Source: Lucinisca nassula (Eukaryota > Mollusca > Bivalvia > Lucinida > Lucinidae). Taken from it: a stretch of 64,000 nt of DNA. A program made the translations under genes and the position numbers. The stretch spans positions 127,504,027-127,568,026 of the forward strand of contig OY757023.1 in the NCBI GenBank assembly GCA_963580285.1, read 5' to 3'. This document shows, piece after piece, positions 33,680 to 43,289 of the stretch. A model generated the notes under the pieces. It worked only from the letters and a program-made list of their open reading frames with translations. It was not told the DNA's origin and did no database searches. Numbering within the stretch: the stretch's first letter is position 1; each line of letters begins with the position of its first letter.

Positions 33680-33725
33680 GGGTCACTGATGAGGCTTTAT
33701 TAGCCGAAACTACGTAGTATGGACC
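33680..33725 (+). ncRNA. Type I hammerhead ribozyme motif
   Basis: Order on plus: stem I arm GGGTCA (33680-33685), CTGATGA core (33686-33692), stem II with GGCT/AGCC and a 5-nt loop (33693-33705), GAAA core (33706-33709), short stem III C-T with A-G around a 4-nt loop (33710-33717), cleavage triplet GTA (33717-33719), stem I arm TGGACC (33720-33725). All core bases are present and the A15-U16 pair is kept. Stem I has one mismatch or bulge. The short stem III is typical of metazoan retrozymes and Penelope-associated hammerheads. Activity is untested. Confidence 0.8.
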
Positions 33726-33912
33726 ATCTTCTTTCTTACGAATGTTTTCATTGCTCTTAAAGGAACTCATTTTTGATTTTTATTCAGTTCTGGTATGAAG
33801 CTTGATGTTGAGCTTTAAAATACCAGGTATTATTTCTGCCATTCCCTGCAAGGGAGGCAATTTTGTAACTCACTAAGTCCCAAAGAATTTACTCCTCAGG
33901 AGCCTAAATAAG

Positions 33913-33942
33913 CTGATGAGGCTTAATTGGCCCAAACTAGTT
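33913..33942 (+). ncRNA. Degenerate hammerhead motif
   Basis: CTGATGA (33913-33919), stem II GGC...GCC (33920-33932), then CAAAC instead of GAAAC (33933-33937). The conserved G12 is lost and stem I pairing is poor, so this copy is expected to be inactive. It lies 227 bp after the first motif, so the pair may be relics of a tandem repeat. Confidence 0.65.
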
Positions 33943-34018
33943 CACCTGGCACAGAAAGCATCACTTTATTTCTATTACAGTGTGTGTGTTCTTTTTTTTT
34001 TCACAACTGCAACTGAAG

Positions 34019-34216
34019 TTAACCCTTGACCTGCTGAATATTTAAATATGCCACACCCACCACTGATTATCAACCGATCAGATTTCTTGATGCATATCAT
34101 TGCAACAAATTCATAAACTGAAAGACAAACAATGAAAATCCTGATCAGATGCCTTCTTCAGAAGCCTTCTGATCTGGATCTACATTGTTTGAAAGCTAAG
34201 CAGTAAAAGGGTTATC
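34019..34216 (+). mobile_element. MITE-F copy
   Basis: TTAA at 34019-34022, end CCCTTGACCTGCTG, hairpin GCCTTCTTCAGAAGGC-type core with CTGATC arms, right end GCAGTAAAAGGGTTA. Confidence 0.83.
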
Positions 34217-34391
34217 AAAAATCACCGATCGGCTTTTTCCGTATGTCTGGTCTTGGCCGGACATTGCCGGAAAAAAGTCTGCAGTCCATGACCTCGGCTA
34301 TAAGACGTCATTTTTGGGGGCTCATTTTGGAGGGAAAAATCCTTGTCCTATAGTGGATTTTTTACGGTAAGTGCCATGTGCTTTTTTTTAA

Positions 34392-34465
34392 TTCTACTTG
34401 CTCAAATTTTAGAACAAGTATGGTAAGAAATTGAGGTGTCCGAATACCTAGGGTAAATACCGTAC
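34392..34465. repeat. Family M fragment
   Basis: CTTGCTCAAATTTTAGAACA, TGGTAAGAAATTGAGG, GGGTAAATACCGTA. Compare 33340-33412. Confidence 0.65.
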
Positions 34466-34838
34466 TTCTCTGACAGTGCCTCCCTCTATAAAGCTGATCT
34501 TCACCTGCAAAACATGGACACAGTATTTAGAAGTGGTGTTAGAGATAAAATATGGGGTATTAGCATATATTTTTTGCATGATTTGAAATGCTTCGATATA
34601 AACTCATTAAATTCATCCACCCTGTAATCTTAAGATGCCAAATAGAAACTCTAAACTAGTGATAACTTAAAATATGAAACCTGTATGCCCGTACACACCG
34701 TTATTTCAAAATTACCATAAATGGTAAATTATCCCCAGTGACACTGTATGCAAATTTTTGGATATAACGGCAAGCCATTGGTAACTGTTTACCTATATCT
34801 TTTCATCTTGAATAATATTGACTATCAGAGCCGCATCA
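34466..34838. other. No recognised feature
   Basis: AT-rich; no supported gene or repeat. Confidence 0.4.
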
Positions 34839-35066
34839 TTAACCCATTTTGTACCGGAAACCCAAGAACGGGTACCCTGGCAAACAGTGCAGGCCCAGAT
34901 CAGACGTCACAGAATGCGGCGTATGATCAGGGCCTACACTGTTTGCGAAAAGTTAAGCCATTTTCCAAGTGAATTAGAAGAAAACACAACCTGACACCCC
35001 TTAATTTTGGAATGGACTCCTGTTGTATAAAAGGAGTGAAATTCCATTTGGTACAAAAAGGGTTAA
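34839..35066 (+). mobile_element. MITE-G copy, complete
   Basis: TTAA at 34839-34842 and 35063-35066, with ends CCCATTTTGTACC and GGTACAAAAAGGG forming the inverted repeat. The palindromic core is intact. Confidence 0.9.
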
Positions 35067-35192
35067 AAACTTGATTATGTTTGATGTGAGCCAACTCCTG
35101 TGAAAGTTTCCTATATACAATAAAACTCCTATATTCAGACCACTTTAAGACCACATTTGAACACTTCCAAAGATGGTCTTATTTTTTTTTAT

Positions 35193-35345
35193 TTTATGAC
35201 CCTTTCAAGATTATTTTGAGCCCAGCATTAATCAGAGGTAGGCAAAAACTGGACTACCTGGAGAAAAACCACCTGACTTGACGTCTTACATGTGCCCACA
35301 ACAGTGAGAAACTTAATGATTTAGAGTCAGCGTTTTTACCCATAA
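35193..35345 (-). repeat. SINE-E fragment
   Basis: Reverse match to SINE-E at 41.43 kb: CCCTTTCAAGATTATTT, ATCAGAGGTAGGC, GGAGAAAAACCACCTGAC. Diverged; the tRNA-like head is decayed. Confidence 0.7.
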
Positions 35346-35439
35346 AACCAAGGATACCCGACACTGGATGTTGGAAACACACGCTGACAGAAAGAAAAAA
35401 AAAAGGAAGAAGCAGAATTAATCTTAATTTTAGCTGGTC

Positions 35440-35669
35440 TTAACCCATTTTGGACCAGAAACCCCAAAATGGGTACCCTGGCAAACAGTGCAGGCCCAGA
35501 TCAGACACCCCAGAATGTGGTGTCTGATCAGGGCCTACACTTTTTGCAAAAAATTCAACCATTTTCCAAATAGATTTTGAAGAAAAAAACAACCTGACAC
35601 CCCTAAATTTTGAAATGGACTCCTGCTATATATAAGGAGGAAGATTCCATTTGGTACTGAAAGGGTTAA
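35440..35669 (+). mobile_element. MITE-G copy inserted in MITE-H
   Basis: TTAA at 35440-35443 and 35666-35669. The ends CCCATTTTGGACC and GGTACTGAAAGGG and the core hairpin are recognisable. The duplicated TTAA belongs to the conserved GGTCTTAATA of MITE-H. Confidence 0.9.
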
Positions 35670-35704
35670 TAAATTTTGACTGTACATGTCAAGGGAAGAT
35701 GGGA

Positions 35705-35909
35705 TTAGCCCTTTTCTTGCTGAATATTCATTTTAGCCACACCCATCTCTGACTTTGAACCAATCAGATTACTTGATGTAATTTATTCCTACAAATTCGT
35801 AAACTGAATGTCAAACAGTGTAGATCCTGATCAGATGGCTTCTTCCATCTGATCTGGATCTACTCTGTTTCCAAATATATGGGTTGTCGTGAACAGCGTG
35901 ATAAGAGTT
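35705..35909 (+). mobile_element. MITE-F copy
   Basis: From TTAGCCCTTTTCTTGCTG to GAACAGCGTGATAAGAGTTA, with hairpin core (GATGGCTTCTTCCATC). Confidence 0.85.
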
Positions 35910-36100
35910 AGATTGCACATTTTATGGATTCACACAGCGACATTGTAATGGCTGGTCACTGACTGACATAAATGGATGTACTTCGACTGGGACAGTGCAA
36001 AGGCTGATTTTTTTTGTCAGCCCTTTTGGCAGATGTATGGGACAGATGGACACAATTTTGCTTGTTTTGGCTCAGTGTTTCCAGTGAGATAGTCCTTGGT

Positions 36101-36290
36101 TTAATCATTATCCTGCTGAATAAACTAATTTGGCCACACCCATTCTGATTATCCTCCAATCAAAATACTTGATATAATGTATTTGTTCAGTTCACAAACT
36201 GACTGACAAAGAGTGTAGATTCTGAGCTGATCTGGATCTACAATGTTTGCAAAGAAAGGGGTTGTCCTGTTCAGCAGGATAAAGGGTTAA
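36101..36290 (+). mobile_element. MITE-F copy
   Basis: TTAA at 36101-36104 and 36287-36290; right end TTCAGCAGGATAAAGGG. The core hairpin is shortened. Confidence 0.87.
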
Positions 36291-36302
36291 GCAATTTCAG
36301 GT

Positions 36303-36415
36303 GGTGAACCCCAAAACTTTAAATTGGAAAATAGTGCAGACCCAGATCAGATACTGCAGAATATGGGGTTTCACTGTTGCAAATTATTCAGCCGTTTAAA
36401 ACAAATCTCAAAGTA
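36303..36415 (+). repeat. MITE-G remnant
   Basis: GTGCAGACCCAGATCAGATA, then a broken right half resembling MITE-G. Ends are missing. Confidence 0.5.
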
Positions 36416-36419
36416 ACCC

Positions 36420-36574
36420 ATTCTGATACCGATCAAGCAAGGAGTCCAAAAGGTGCAGATGGACTGGCAAACAGTGTAGACCATGATCAGATTGCTCTGT
36501 CAGGAGTAGTCTGATCTGGGTATGCACTGTTTTAGCTTAGGCCTATCTGTCCCATTCCTTAGGATCATTATGCA
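36420..36574 (+). repeat. Palindromic family J copy
   Basis: AGCAAGGAGTCCAAAAGG flank, hairpin CAAACAGTGTAGACC... with CAGGAGTAGTCTGATC, then TAGGCCTATCTGTCCC. Confidence 0.75.
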
Positions 36575-36735
36575 ACCCATACCCTTGAAAACAATGCAAA
36601 AAATGAAGATGGCTATCTGATCAGGTAGTCCTTCAGTTTGTGAATTTGAAGGAATATCTAACATCAAATAAGTCATTTGGCTGAAAATCACAAAAGGGCA
36701 TGCCAAAATTAATTTATTCAGCAGTGCAAGGGTTA
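36575..36735 (-). repeat. MITE-F remnant
   Basis: Hairpin half (GATGGCTATCTGATCAGG) and the right end TTATTCAGCAGTGCAAGGGTTA of a reverse MITE-F. Confidence 0.6.
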
Positions 36736-37091
36736 CAGTCTCTTCAGAAATACTGCAGCGGACTTAATTAAGTCTCCGGAAGACCAAGTGTTGACTCCAA
36801 ACAAAGATAAGGTGCAGTTTATTTTGTTGTGCCCATATTATAATTTTAGATATACATATTTATAGAAAAAGATATAAACTAACTTTTTTATGAAAAAGGA
36901 TAATTGTGACCAATATTGATAAATAAAACATGTATACAATACATTCCAGAAATAACTTTATATAGAGAATGAATGAATATACTTGACTGATACATGTATC
37001 AGGGTATTGCCTGTTCAAATTAACCCCGCACTGGTGAATAAATTTCACAGTCCATTTACATTTCCAATGACACAACTCGCCAGATCAAAAA
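36736..37091. other. No recognised feature
   Basis: AT-rich; nothing assigned. Confidence 0.4.
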
Positions 37092-37264
37092 CATTCACCA
37101 TATTTGCATTATTTACTGGCTCCAAGCTTGCACATTGTCAATATTGGAAAAACAGGTACCCAGACCCCCCTGACCTTTTAAGGTCAGGGGGGTCTGATTA
37201 CCTGTTTTTCCAACACTGATAACCTTCAGACTAGGAACCAGTAGATAATGCAAATAAGGTGAAT
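37092..37264. mobile_element. Foldback family U copy
   Basis: The ends ATTCACCATATTTGCAT and ATGCAAATAAGGTGAAT are inverse, and the centre is a perfect palindrome (CCCCCTGACCTT / AAGGTCAGGGGG, 37164-37189). The mid-arms differ. The same element lies in opposite orientation at 55.2 kb. Confidence 0.82.
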
Positions 37265-37534
37265 AGTGATGTTATGGCCCTGATAGCATGCAGCAGCTAA
37301 GAGCACAAAGGATACCAAAATTGTATCTTTTAGTTCGTATCTGACATCATTGTTTTTATCTTCTAATCATTTTTATTATACGGTAATTGTTATTATTATA
37401 ATTATTTTTGTTGTGTGTGCTTTAAGCATGGCACGATGTAGGAGTCAAAATTTCCGTCTTTTCATCCGTACATTTGTCAGGCTGTCAACATTTGTGACCA
37501 CCCTAGCTTTCACTGTAATGTTCAAGTCTATTTC

Positions 37535-38094
37535 TTAACCCTTATCTTGCTGAATATTCATTTAAGCCACACCTATTTGTGTCTATCAACAAATCAAATT
37601 ACTTGATGTAATTGATTGCTACAAATTCATAATCTGAATGCCAAACAGTGTAGATCCTGATCGAATGGCTTCTTCAGAAGCCATCTGATCTGGATCTACA
37701 CTGTTTGTGACCGGCCCCGATAGCTCAGTTGGTAGAGTGTCCGCTCCGGGGAACGGGAGGTCTCGGGTTCGATCCCGGGCCGCGACATACCAAAGTCGTT
37801 AAAAATGGTACTAGCTGCTCCTCGCTTGGCACTCAGATTTACGGGGTAGAGCTAGGACTGGTCGATCCAGTGTCAGGATAATGTGACTGGGTGTGGTATC
37901 ATGTAATGTGTCTGGGACATGATACTTCAGTGAGGCAGCACTATAAACGTGAGCATTGAGCTCCCTGTCGCAACCAGACACCGTCGTGATATGACTGAAA
38001 AATTGTTGAAAGCGACGTTAAACCCGAATTCACACACACACACTACACTGTTTGCAAATATAGGGGTTGTCGTGAACAGCATGATAAGAGTTAA
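37535..38094 (+). mobile_element. MITE-F interrupted by SINE-C
   Basis: TTAA at 37535-37538 and 38091-38094, ends CCCTTATCTTGCTG and CAGCATGATAAGAG. The right hairpin arm (CTACACTGTTTG) is duplicated around the SINE-C copy. Target sequence TTTCTTAAGAAC is recovered when removed. Confidence 0.9.
37696..38054 (+). mobile_element. SINE-C with 12-bp TSD, inside MITE-F hairpin
   Basis: tRNA-like head (TAGCTCAGTTGGTAG, GGGTTCGATCCC), body and (CA)n tail almost identical to the 10.7 kb copy. The TSD CTACACTGTTTG (37696-37707, 38043-38054) is part of the MITE hairpin arm. Confidence 0.93.
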
Positions 38095-38111
38095 GAACTA
38101 TAAGAGCTTCA

Positions 38112-38340
38112 TTAATCCTTTTTGTACCAAATGGAATCTTCCACCTCATATATAGTACAAGTCCATTTCAAACTTTAGGGATGTCAGGTCATGTTTCCTT
38201 CAGATTTTATTTTGAAAATGGCTGAACTTTATGCAAACAGTGTAGGCCCTGATCAGACGCTGCATTCTGCAGCATCTGATCTGGGCCTGCACTGTTTGCC
38301 AGTGTACCCGTTTTGGTGTTTCCGGTACAAAATGGGTTAA
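38112..38340 (-). mobile_element. MITE-G copy, complete
   Basis: TTAA at 38112-38115 and 38337-38340; ends CCTTTTTGTACC and GGTACAAAATGGG. Inserted in a tandem unit at TTCATTAATGA. Confidence 0.9.
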
Positions 38341-38766
38341 TGATTTGCATCAAGGGATAACAATTTAATTCAAGCATCCACATTTGACCTTGACCTACAT
38401 TTCATGGTTCACCGACTTTGTGAATTATTGCAACCACCCTAGCATTCACTCAAATGTTCAAGTACATTTCTCAAGAACTATTAGACCTTTATTAATGCTT
38501 CTTCATGCAGACTTGCATCTAGGGGGGACAATTTTAATGTTAGCATCCATATTTGACCTTGACCTATATTTGTGGTTCATTGACTTTGGGAATTTTTGCG
38601 ACCACCCTAGCATTCACCCTAAATGTTCAATTCCATTTCTCAAGAACAATAAGAAGCTTCATTAATGATACTTCATACAGACTTGCATCTACAGATGACA
38701 ATTTAAATGCAAGCATCCATATTTGACCTTGACCTGCATTGTGAAAATGTTCTGAGATACATGTAT

Positions 38767-38890
38767 TTGTTTGTTTGATTTGAGGTTTAACATCCCCGTC
38801 AACACTAAAGGTCATTTTGGAGACGCTGCTTCCAATCTGGTGGGACTTTTACCCGACATTGTGAAATGACATCTCAAGCCCTACCACACA
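38767..38890 (-). mobile_element. SINE-A, 5'-truncated
   Basis: Reverse tail (TTTGTTTGATTTGAGG) through GACATCTCAAGCCCTACC; head missing. Confidence 0.8.
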
Positions 38891-40600
38891 ATTTTTTTTC
38901 AAATGATGACCTTTGGTTGACTTTGACCTGTTTTAGGTCAAGGTAAAATTTGGTCACTTAGACATTTGTATGGAAACAAAAAGGCGAAACAGGGGATTTT
39001 TCTGATTGCATGGTAGCCTGTGACATCAGAAATGATATTTGCAATCAGCTGAATGGAAGTTTATCAGTTCCAAAGGTCAAGGTCATTTACTGACCTTTGT
39101 CCTGGATGGCCCTAATTCAGTATTTTTATCTTCTCCACTTAAACTGCTGGGTTTATTCAAACCAAATTACATGTGGAACATCTATGGAAAGGGGGAACGA
39201 AATTTTATTTCTGAGAACTGGCCAGTATGCCCGCCATACCCTTATATGGTAAAAGCCTTTAAAAATCTTCTTCTCAGGAACCCAATGGCCGATGGCCTTG
39301 AAACTTGGTATGCAGCATCTAGGACTTAGGCCCTACTGAGTTTGTTCAAGGTCAGATTTGGTCACTTAGACATTTGTATGGAAAAAAGGCAAAACAGTGG
39401 ATTTTTCTGATTGCATGGTAGTCTGTGGCATCAGAAATGATATTTGCAATCAGCTGAATGGAAGTTTATCAGTTCCAAAAGTCAAGGTCATTTACTGACC
39501 TTTGTCCTGGATGGCTCTAATTCAGTATTTTTATCTTCTCCACTTAAACTGCTGGGTTGTTGAAGCCAAATTACATGTGGAACATCTATGTGAGTGGGGA
39601 ACCAAATTTTATTTGTCAGAACTGGGTAACATGACCAATATGCCCGCCATGCCCTTATATAGTAAAAGCCTTTAAAAATCTTCTCAGGAACCCAATGGTT
39701 GATGACCTTGAAACTTGGTATGCAGCATCTAGTACTTAGGCCCTACCTAGTTTGTTCAAATGATAACCTTTGATTGACCTTGACCTGTTTTACGTCAAGG
39801 TCAAATTTGGTCACTTAGACATTTGTATGGAAAAGATTTTTCTGATTGCATGGTAGCATGTGGCATCAGAAATGATATTTGCAAGCCGCTGAATGGAAGT
39901 TTATCAATTCCAAAGGTCAATGTCATTTACTGACCTTTGTCCTGGCTGGCTCAGATTCAGTATTTTTATCTTCTTCTTCCCTAAACTGCTGGGTTGATTG
40001 AAACCAAATTACATCTGGAGCTTCTGTGGGAAGTGGGAAGGAAAGTTTGTTTGTAAGGACTGGGCCACATGACCAATATGGCCACCATGCCCATATATGG
40101 GAAAAACCATTAAAAATATTCTCCTCCAGAACCCAATGAACAATGACCTTCAGATTTGGTATATAGAACTAGGGACTTGGGTCCCACCAAGTTTGTTCAA
40201 ATGATGACCTTTGGTTGACCTTGACCTGTTTTATGTCAAATTTGGTCACTGAGACATTTGTATGGAAAAGAGGCAAAACAGTGGATTTTTCTGATTCTGT
40301 TGCAGCCTGTGACATCAGAATTGATATTTGCAATCAGTTGAATATAATTTATTTATTCCAAAGGCCAAGGTCAATTGCTGACCTTTGCCCTGGATGACTT
40401 AGATACAGTATTTTTGTCTTCTCTACAAAAACTGCTGGGCTGATTGAAACCAAATTACATGAAGAGCCTCTTTTGGATGAGGCAATGAAAATTTATTCAA
40501 GGGATCATAGTCACATGACTAAGGTCAGAGGGCCATGCCTGCATATGGTAAAAAACACATGACCTCTGGTGAGCATAGTGGCCCATGGGCCTCTTGTTAA
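38891..40600 (+). mobile_element. Array of ~425-bp units with element-N-like end
   Basis: Four units, each with TTTGGTCACTTAGACATTTG (near 38950, 39358, 39808, 40243), ATCAGAAATGATATTTGCAA, TGACCTTTGTCCTGG and AACTGCTGGG blocks. The tail GGTGAGCATAGTGGCCCATGGGCCTCTTGTT resembles the end of element N. ORFs of up to 96 codons recur by unit and are not genes. Confidence 0.8.
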
Positions 40601-40958
40601 ATTTTTGTTATCATTATCAGCCTATGGTGGCTAATGACTCCGGAAGTTATGTACTCAAATTTGCAAAGTAATTGACAAACAGTCTACACTGTTTGCAAAG
40701 GTAGCAGTGTTACCACAAGAAATGCAATAAAAGTGAGACATTTCATTAAATTTCTTTAGGATAAACCTTTGCAGTAACATTGATTGGTGTAAAATGCAAT
40801 TGAAACTACATGTATAAAGCAATGAACTTTGATGTGGTTGTCTTAAATTACAATTTTATAATGGTTTCATTAACATTGGCAAAATAGAAATGCCAAGAAT
40901 ATTAACAGCATTTAATATGATCCCCATTTATTGCATAATACTAAATACCGTAAAAATC
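40601..40958. other. No gene; one hairpin-module scrap
   Basis: ACAAACAGTCTACACTGTTTGC near 40676 is a collapsed hairpin module. The rest is AT-rich and unassigned. Confidence 0.4.
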
Positions 40959-41170
40959 TTAACCCTTATCCTGCTGTTCACGACAACCCCTTTCTTTGCA
41001 AACAGTGTACATCCAGATCAGATGGCTTCTGAAGAAGCCATCTGATCAGGATCTACACTGTTTGGCATTCATTTATGAATTTGTAGCAATAAATTACATC
41101 AAGTAATTTGATTGGTTGATAAACAGAAATGGGTGTGGCTTAGATGAATATTCAGCAAGAGAAGGGTTAA
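40959..41170 (-). mobile_element. MITE-F, near-consensus, 212 bp
   Basis: TTAA at both ends (40959-40962, 41167-41170). CCCTTATCCTGCTG at the left mirrors ATTCAGCAAGAGAAGGG at the right. The palindrome around GGCTTCTGAAGAAGCC is intact. One of the best-preserved copies. Confidence 0.92.
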
Positions 41171-41175
41171 AACAT

Positions 41176-41360
41176 TCAGGCTTCTTGAGGACTTGCTATA
41201 ATTCTCCTAAAATTTTGACACATTTTGTTTCAAGATCCAACAAGGAGTCCAAAAGGTGCAGACAGAATGACAAACAGTGTAGTCCCTGATCAGACTGCTC
41301 CTTGGTCTGCACTGTTTGCTTAGGCCTACATGTCCCAACACTAAGGATCATTACGGTAAT
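41176..41360 (+). repeat. Palindromic family J copy
   Basis: GAGGACTTGCTATAATTCTC, CAAGGAGTCCAAAAGG, hairpin GATCAGACTGCTCC, TTAGGCCTACATGTCCC, then GGATCATTACGGTA. Confidence 0.82.
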
Positions 41361-41424
41361 ATCACCATAATCAGAGCACAGTGTGTTTGACCAGAAAAAC
41401 AGGGCCCAGAAAGTCTAGATATTT

Positions 41425-41679
41425 ATGGCACACAACAACGGGCCTCCGTGGCCTAGTGGATAAGAGCGCTGACTCTTAGTCATTAGGTCTCTCACCGCCG
41501 TAGGTTCGAGCCTCGCTCGGGCCACGTGTGAGATGCCAAGTTCTGCAACGGAAGGTCAGGTGGTTTTTCTCCGGGTACTCCGGTTTTCGCCCACCTCTGA
41601 TTAACGATCAGCTCGATATGAGTGAAATAATCTTGAAAGGGCCGTAAAACCCAAACCAAAAAAAAAATGGCACACAACA
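41425..41679 (+). mobile_element. SINE-E, tRNA-derived, 13-bp TSD
   Basis: Head GGGCCTCCGTGGCCTAGTGG with B box GGTTCGAGCC, body with GGTGGTTTTTCTCCGGG, tail GGGCCGTAAAACCCAAACC plus A-run. The TSD ATGGCACACAACA lies at 41425-41437 and 41667-41679. The head could be misread as a tRNA gene, but the body, tail and TSD show a SINE. Confidence 0.93.
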
Positions 41680-41714
41680 GTGCTTACCATGCCTATTTTG
41701 AACTGTTATTTTTT

Positions 41715-41850
41715 ATATGTTTGAGATATTTTTTTTTTTTTTTTGTCTTGAAAATATACATGTTGTGTGTACTCATTTGAATCACCTCAATGAGGCAATT
41801 CTCAATGAGTACACACAACATACTTTTATTTTAAAGGAAATCAAACAGAT
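41715..41850. repeat. Hairpin family K copy, diverged
   Basis: Arms TGTTGTGTGTACTCATT and AATGAGTACACACAACA with CACCTCAATGAGG centre. Confidence 0.75.
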
Positions 41851-42825
41851 ATCCCTTTTATGCCTCCTGATGTAGCAGTATGATTAACTCTCGGTCGCTC
41901 GAACAATTCGTGCCTGAGACCATTTTTCATGGTCCCAAAAGTGTTCAAACAATTGGAGTTTAACTGAAATGTTCCTTATGCAGTCATTGGACATGTTTGA
42001 GGCATACATATCACAACATGAGAGTCAAAGACTGAAACACTCCTTATGCAGTCATTGGACATGTTTGAGGTATACATATCACAACATTAGAGTCAAAGAC
42101 TGAAAAACTCATTATGCAGTCATTGGACATGTTTGAGGCATACATATCACAACATGAGAGTCAAAGACTGAAATGCTCCTTATGCAGTCACTGGACATGT
42201 TTGAGGCATACATATTACAACTTGAGAGTCAAAGACTGAAATGCTCCTTATGCAGTCATTGGATATGTTTGAGGCATACATATCACAACATGAGAGTCAA
42301 AGACTGAAACACTCCATATGCAGTCATTGGATATGTTTGAGGCATACATATCACAACATGAGAGTCGAAGAATGAAACACTCCTTATGCAGTCACTGGAC
42401 ATGTTTGAGGCATACATATCACACCTTGAGAGTCAAAGACTGAAATTCTCCTATGCAGTCATTGGACATGTTTGAGGCATACATATCACAACATGAGAGT
42501 CAAAGACTGGAACACTCCTAATGCAGTCATTGGACATGTTTCTGGCATACATATCACAACTTGAGAGTCAAAGACTGAAATGCCACTTATGCACTCATTG
42601 GATATGTTTGAGGCATACATATCACAACATGAGAGTCAAAGACTGAAAGGTTCCTTATGCAGTAATTGGACATGTTTGAGGCATACATATCACAACTTGA
42701 GAGTCAAAGACTGAAATGCTCCTTATGCAGTCATTCGATATGTTTGAGGTATACATATCACAACATGAGAGTCAAAGACTGAAATGCTCCTTATGCAGTC
42801 ATTGGATATGTTTGAGGCATACATT

Positions 42826-42865
42826 GTTTGTTTGATTTGAGGTTTAACGTCCCCGTCAACACTTG
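42826..42865 (-). mobile_element. 40-bp SINE-A 3' tail inserted in a minisatellite unit
   Basis: TTTGTTTGATTTGAGG then TTAACGTCCCCGTCAACAC is the reverse of the SINE-A 3' end and nothing else. It replaces or splits the unit at GAGGCATACAT. Extreme 5' truncation of a retroposed copy fits best. Confidence 0.85.
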
Positions 42866-43102
42866 AGGCATACATATCACAACATGAGAGTCAAAGACTG
42901 AAATGCTGCAGTCATTGGATATGTTTGGGGCATACATAACACAACATGAGTCAAAGACTGAAATAATCCTTATGCAGTCATTGGATATGTTTGAGGCATA
43001 CATATCACAACATGAGAGTGAAGTATGTTCTATTAAAGGGTTATCCATTGGAAGCAAGGAATACACCACAGAAGTGAAAAATATGGAGTGTACATGTTTT
43101 CT

Positions 43103-43148
43103 GGGCCAGACTAGCTAGTTTCGGCCAATTAGGCCTCATCAGTGACCC
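43103..43148 (-). ncRNA. Type I hammerhead ribozyme, intact
   Basis: Read on minus: stem I arm GGGTCA (43148-43143), CTGATGA (43142-43136), stem II GGCC/GGCC with loop TAATT (43135-43123), GAAA (43122-43119), stem III C-T-A with T-A-G (43118-43111), triplet GTC (43111-43109), stem I arm TGGCCC (43108-43103). Stem I pairs over six positions with one G-U wobble; all conserved core bases are present. Predicted cut is between 43109 and 43108. Confidence 0.88.
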
Positions 43149-43289
43149 TCAGATATTTTCAAAATTCCACAATGGAATCAATGATCCCAAAGGACAAAAA
43201 AATATAATCTACTCTATGATGTAGGGCAGGGAGAAGTTTTACAAGGAATACACCACAGAAGTGAAAAATATGGAGTGTACATGTTTTCT

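Larger units (their letters stand above)
35116..35684. mobile_element. MITE-H copy carrying MITE-G and a SINE-E piece
   Basis: Left end TACAATAAAACTCC with the GGTC-type palindrome remnant; right end AAATTTTGACTGTA (35671-35684). The left-hand unit text GCTGGTCTTAA is cut at its TTAA by MITE-G and resumes as TTAATAAATTTTG. A SINE-E fragment lies at 35193-35345. Confidence 0.78.
37425..38766 (+). repeat. ~170-bp tandem units (CACCCTAGCATTCAC), with insertions
   Basis: Units carry ACCACCCTAGC.TTCAC, AAATGTTCAA, CATTTCTCAAGAAC and GACCTTGACCT blocks. Removing MITE-F (37535-38094) and MITE-G (38112-38340) restores a normal unit, which confirms TTAA duplication for both insertions. Confidence 0.75.

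Noticed and set aside
39039..39329. 96-codon forward ORF
   Set aside because: Lies in a ~425-bp tandem unit; other units carry frame breaks at the same place.
41438..41520. tRNA gene
   Set aside because: A and B boxes are present, but the sequence continues into a SINE-E body with tail and 13-bp TSD.
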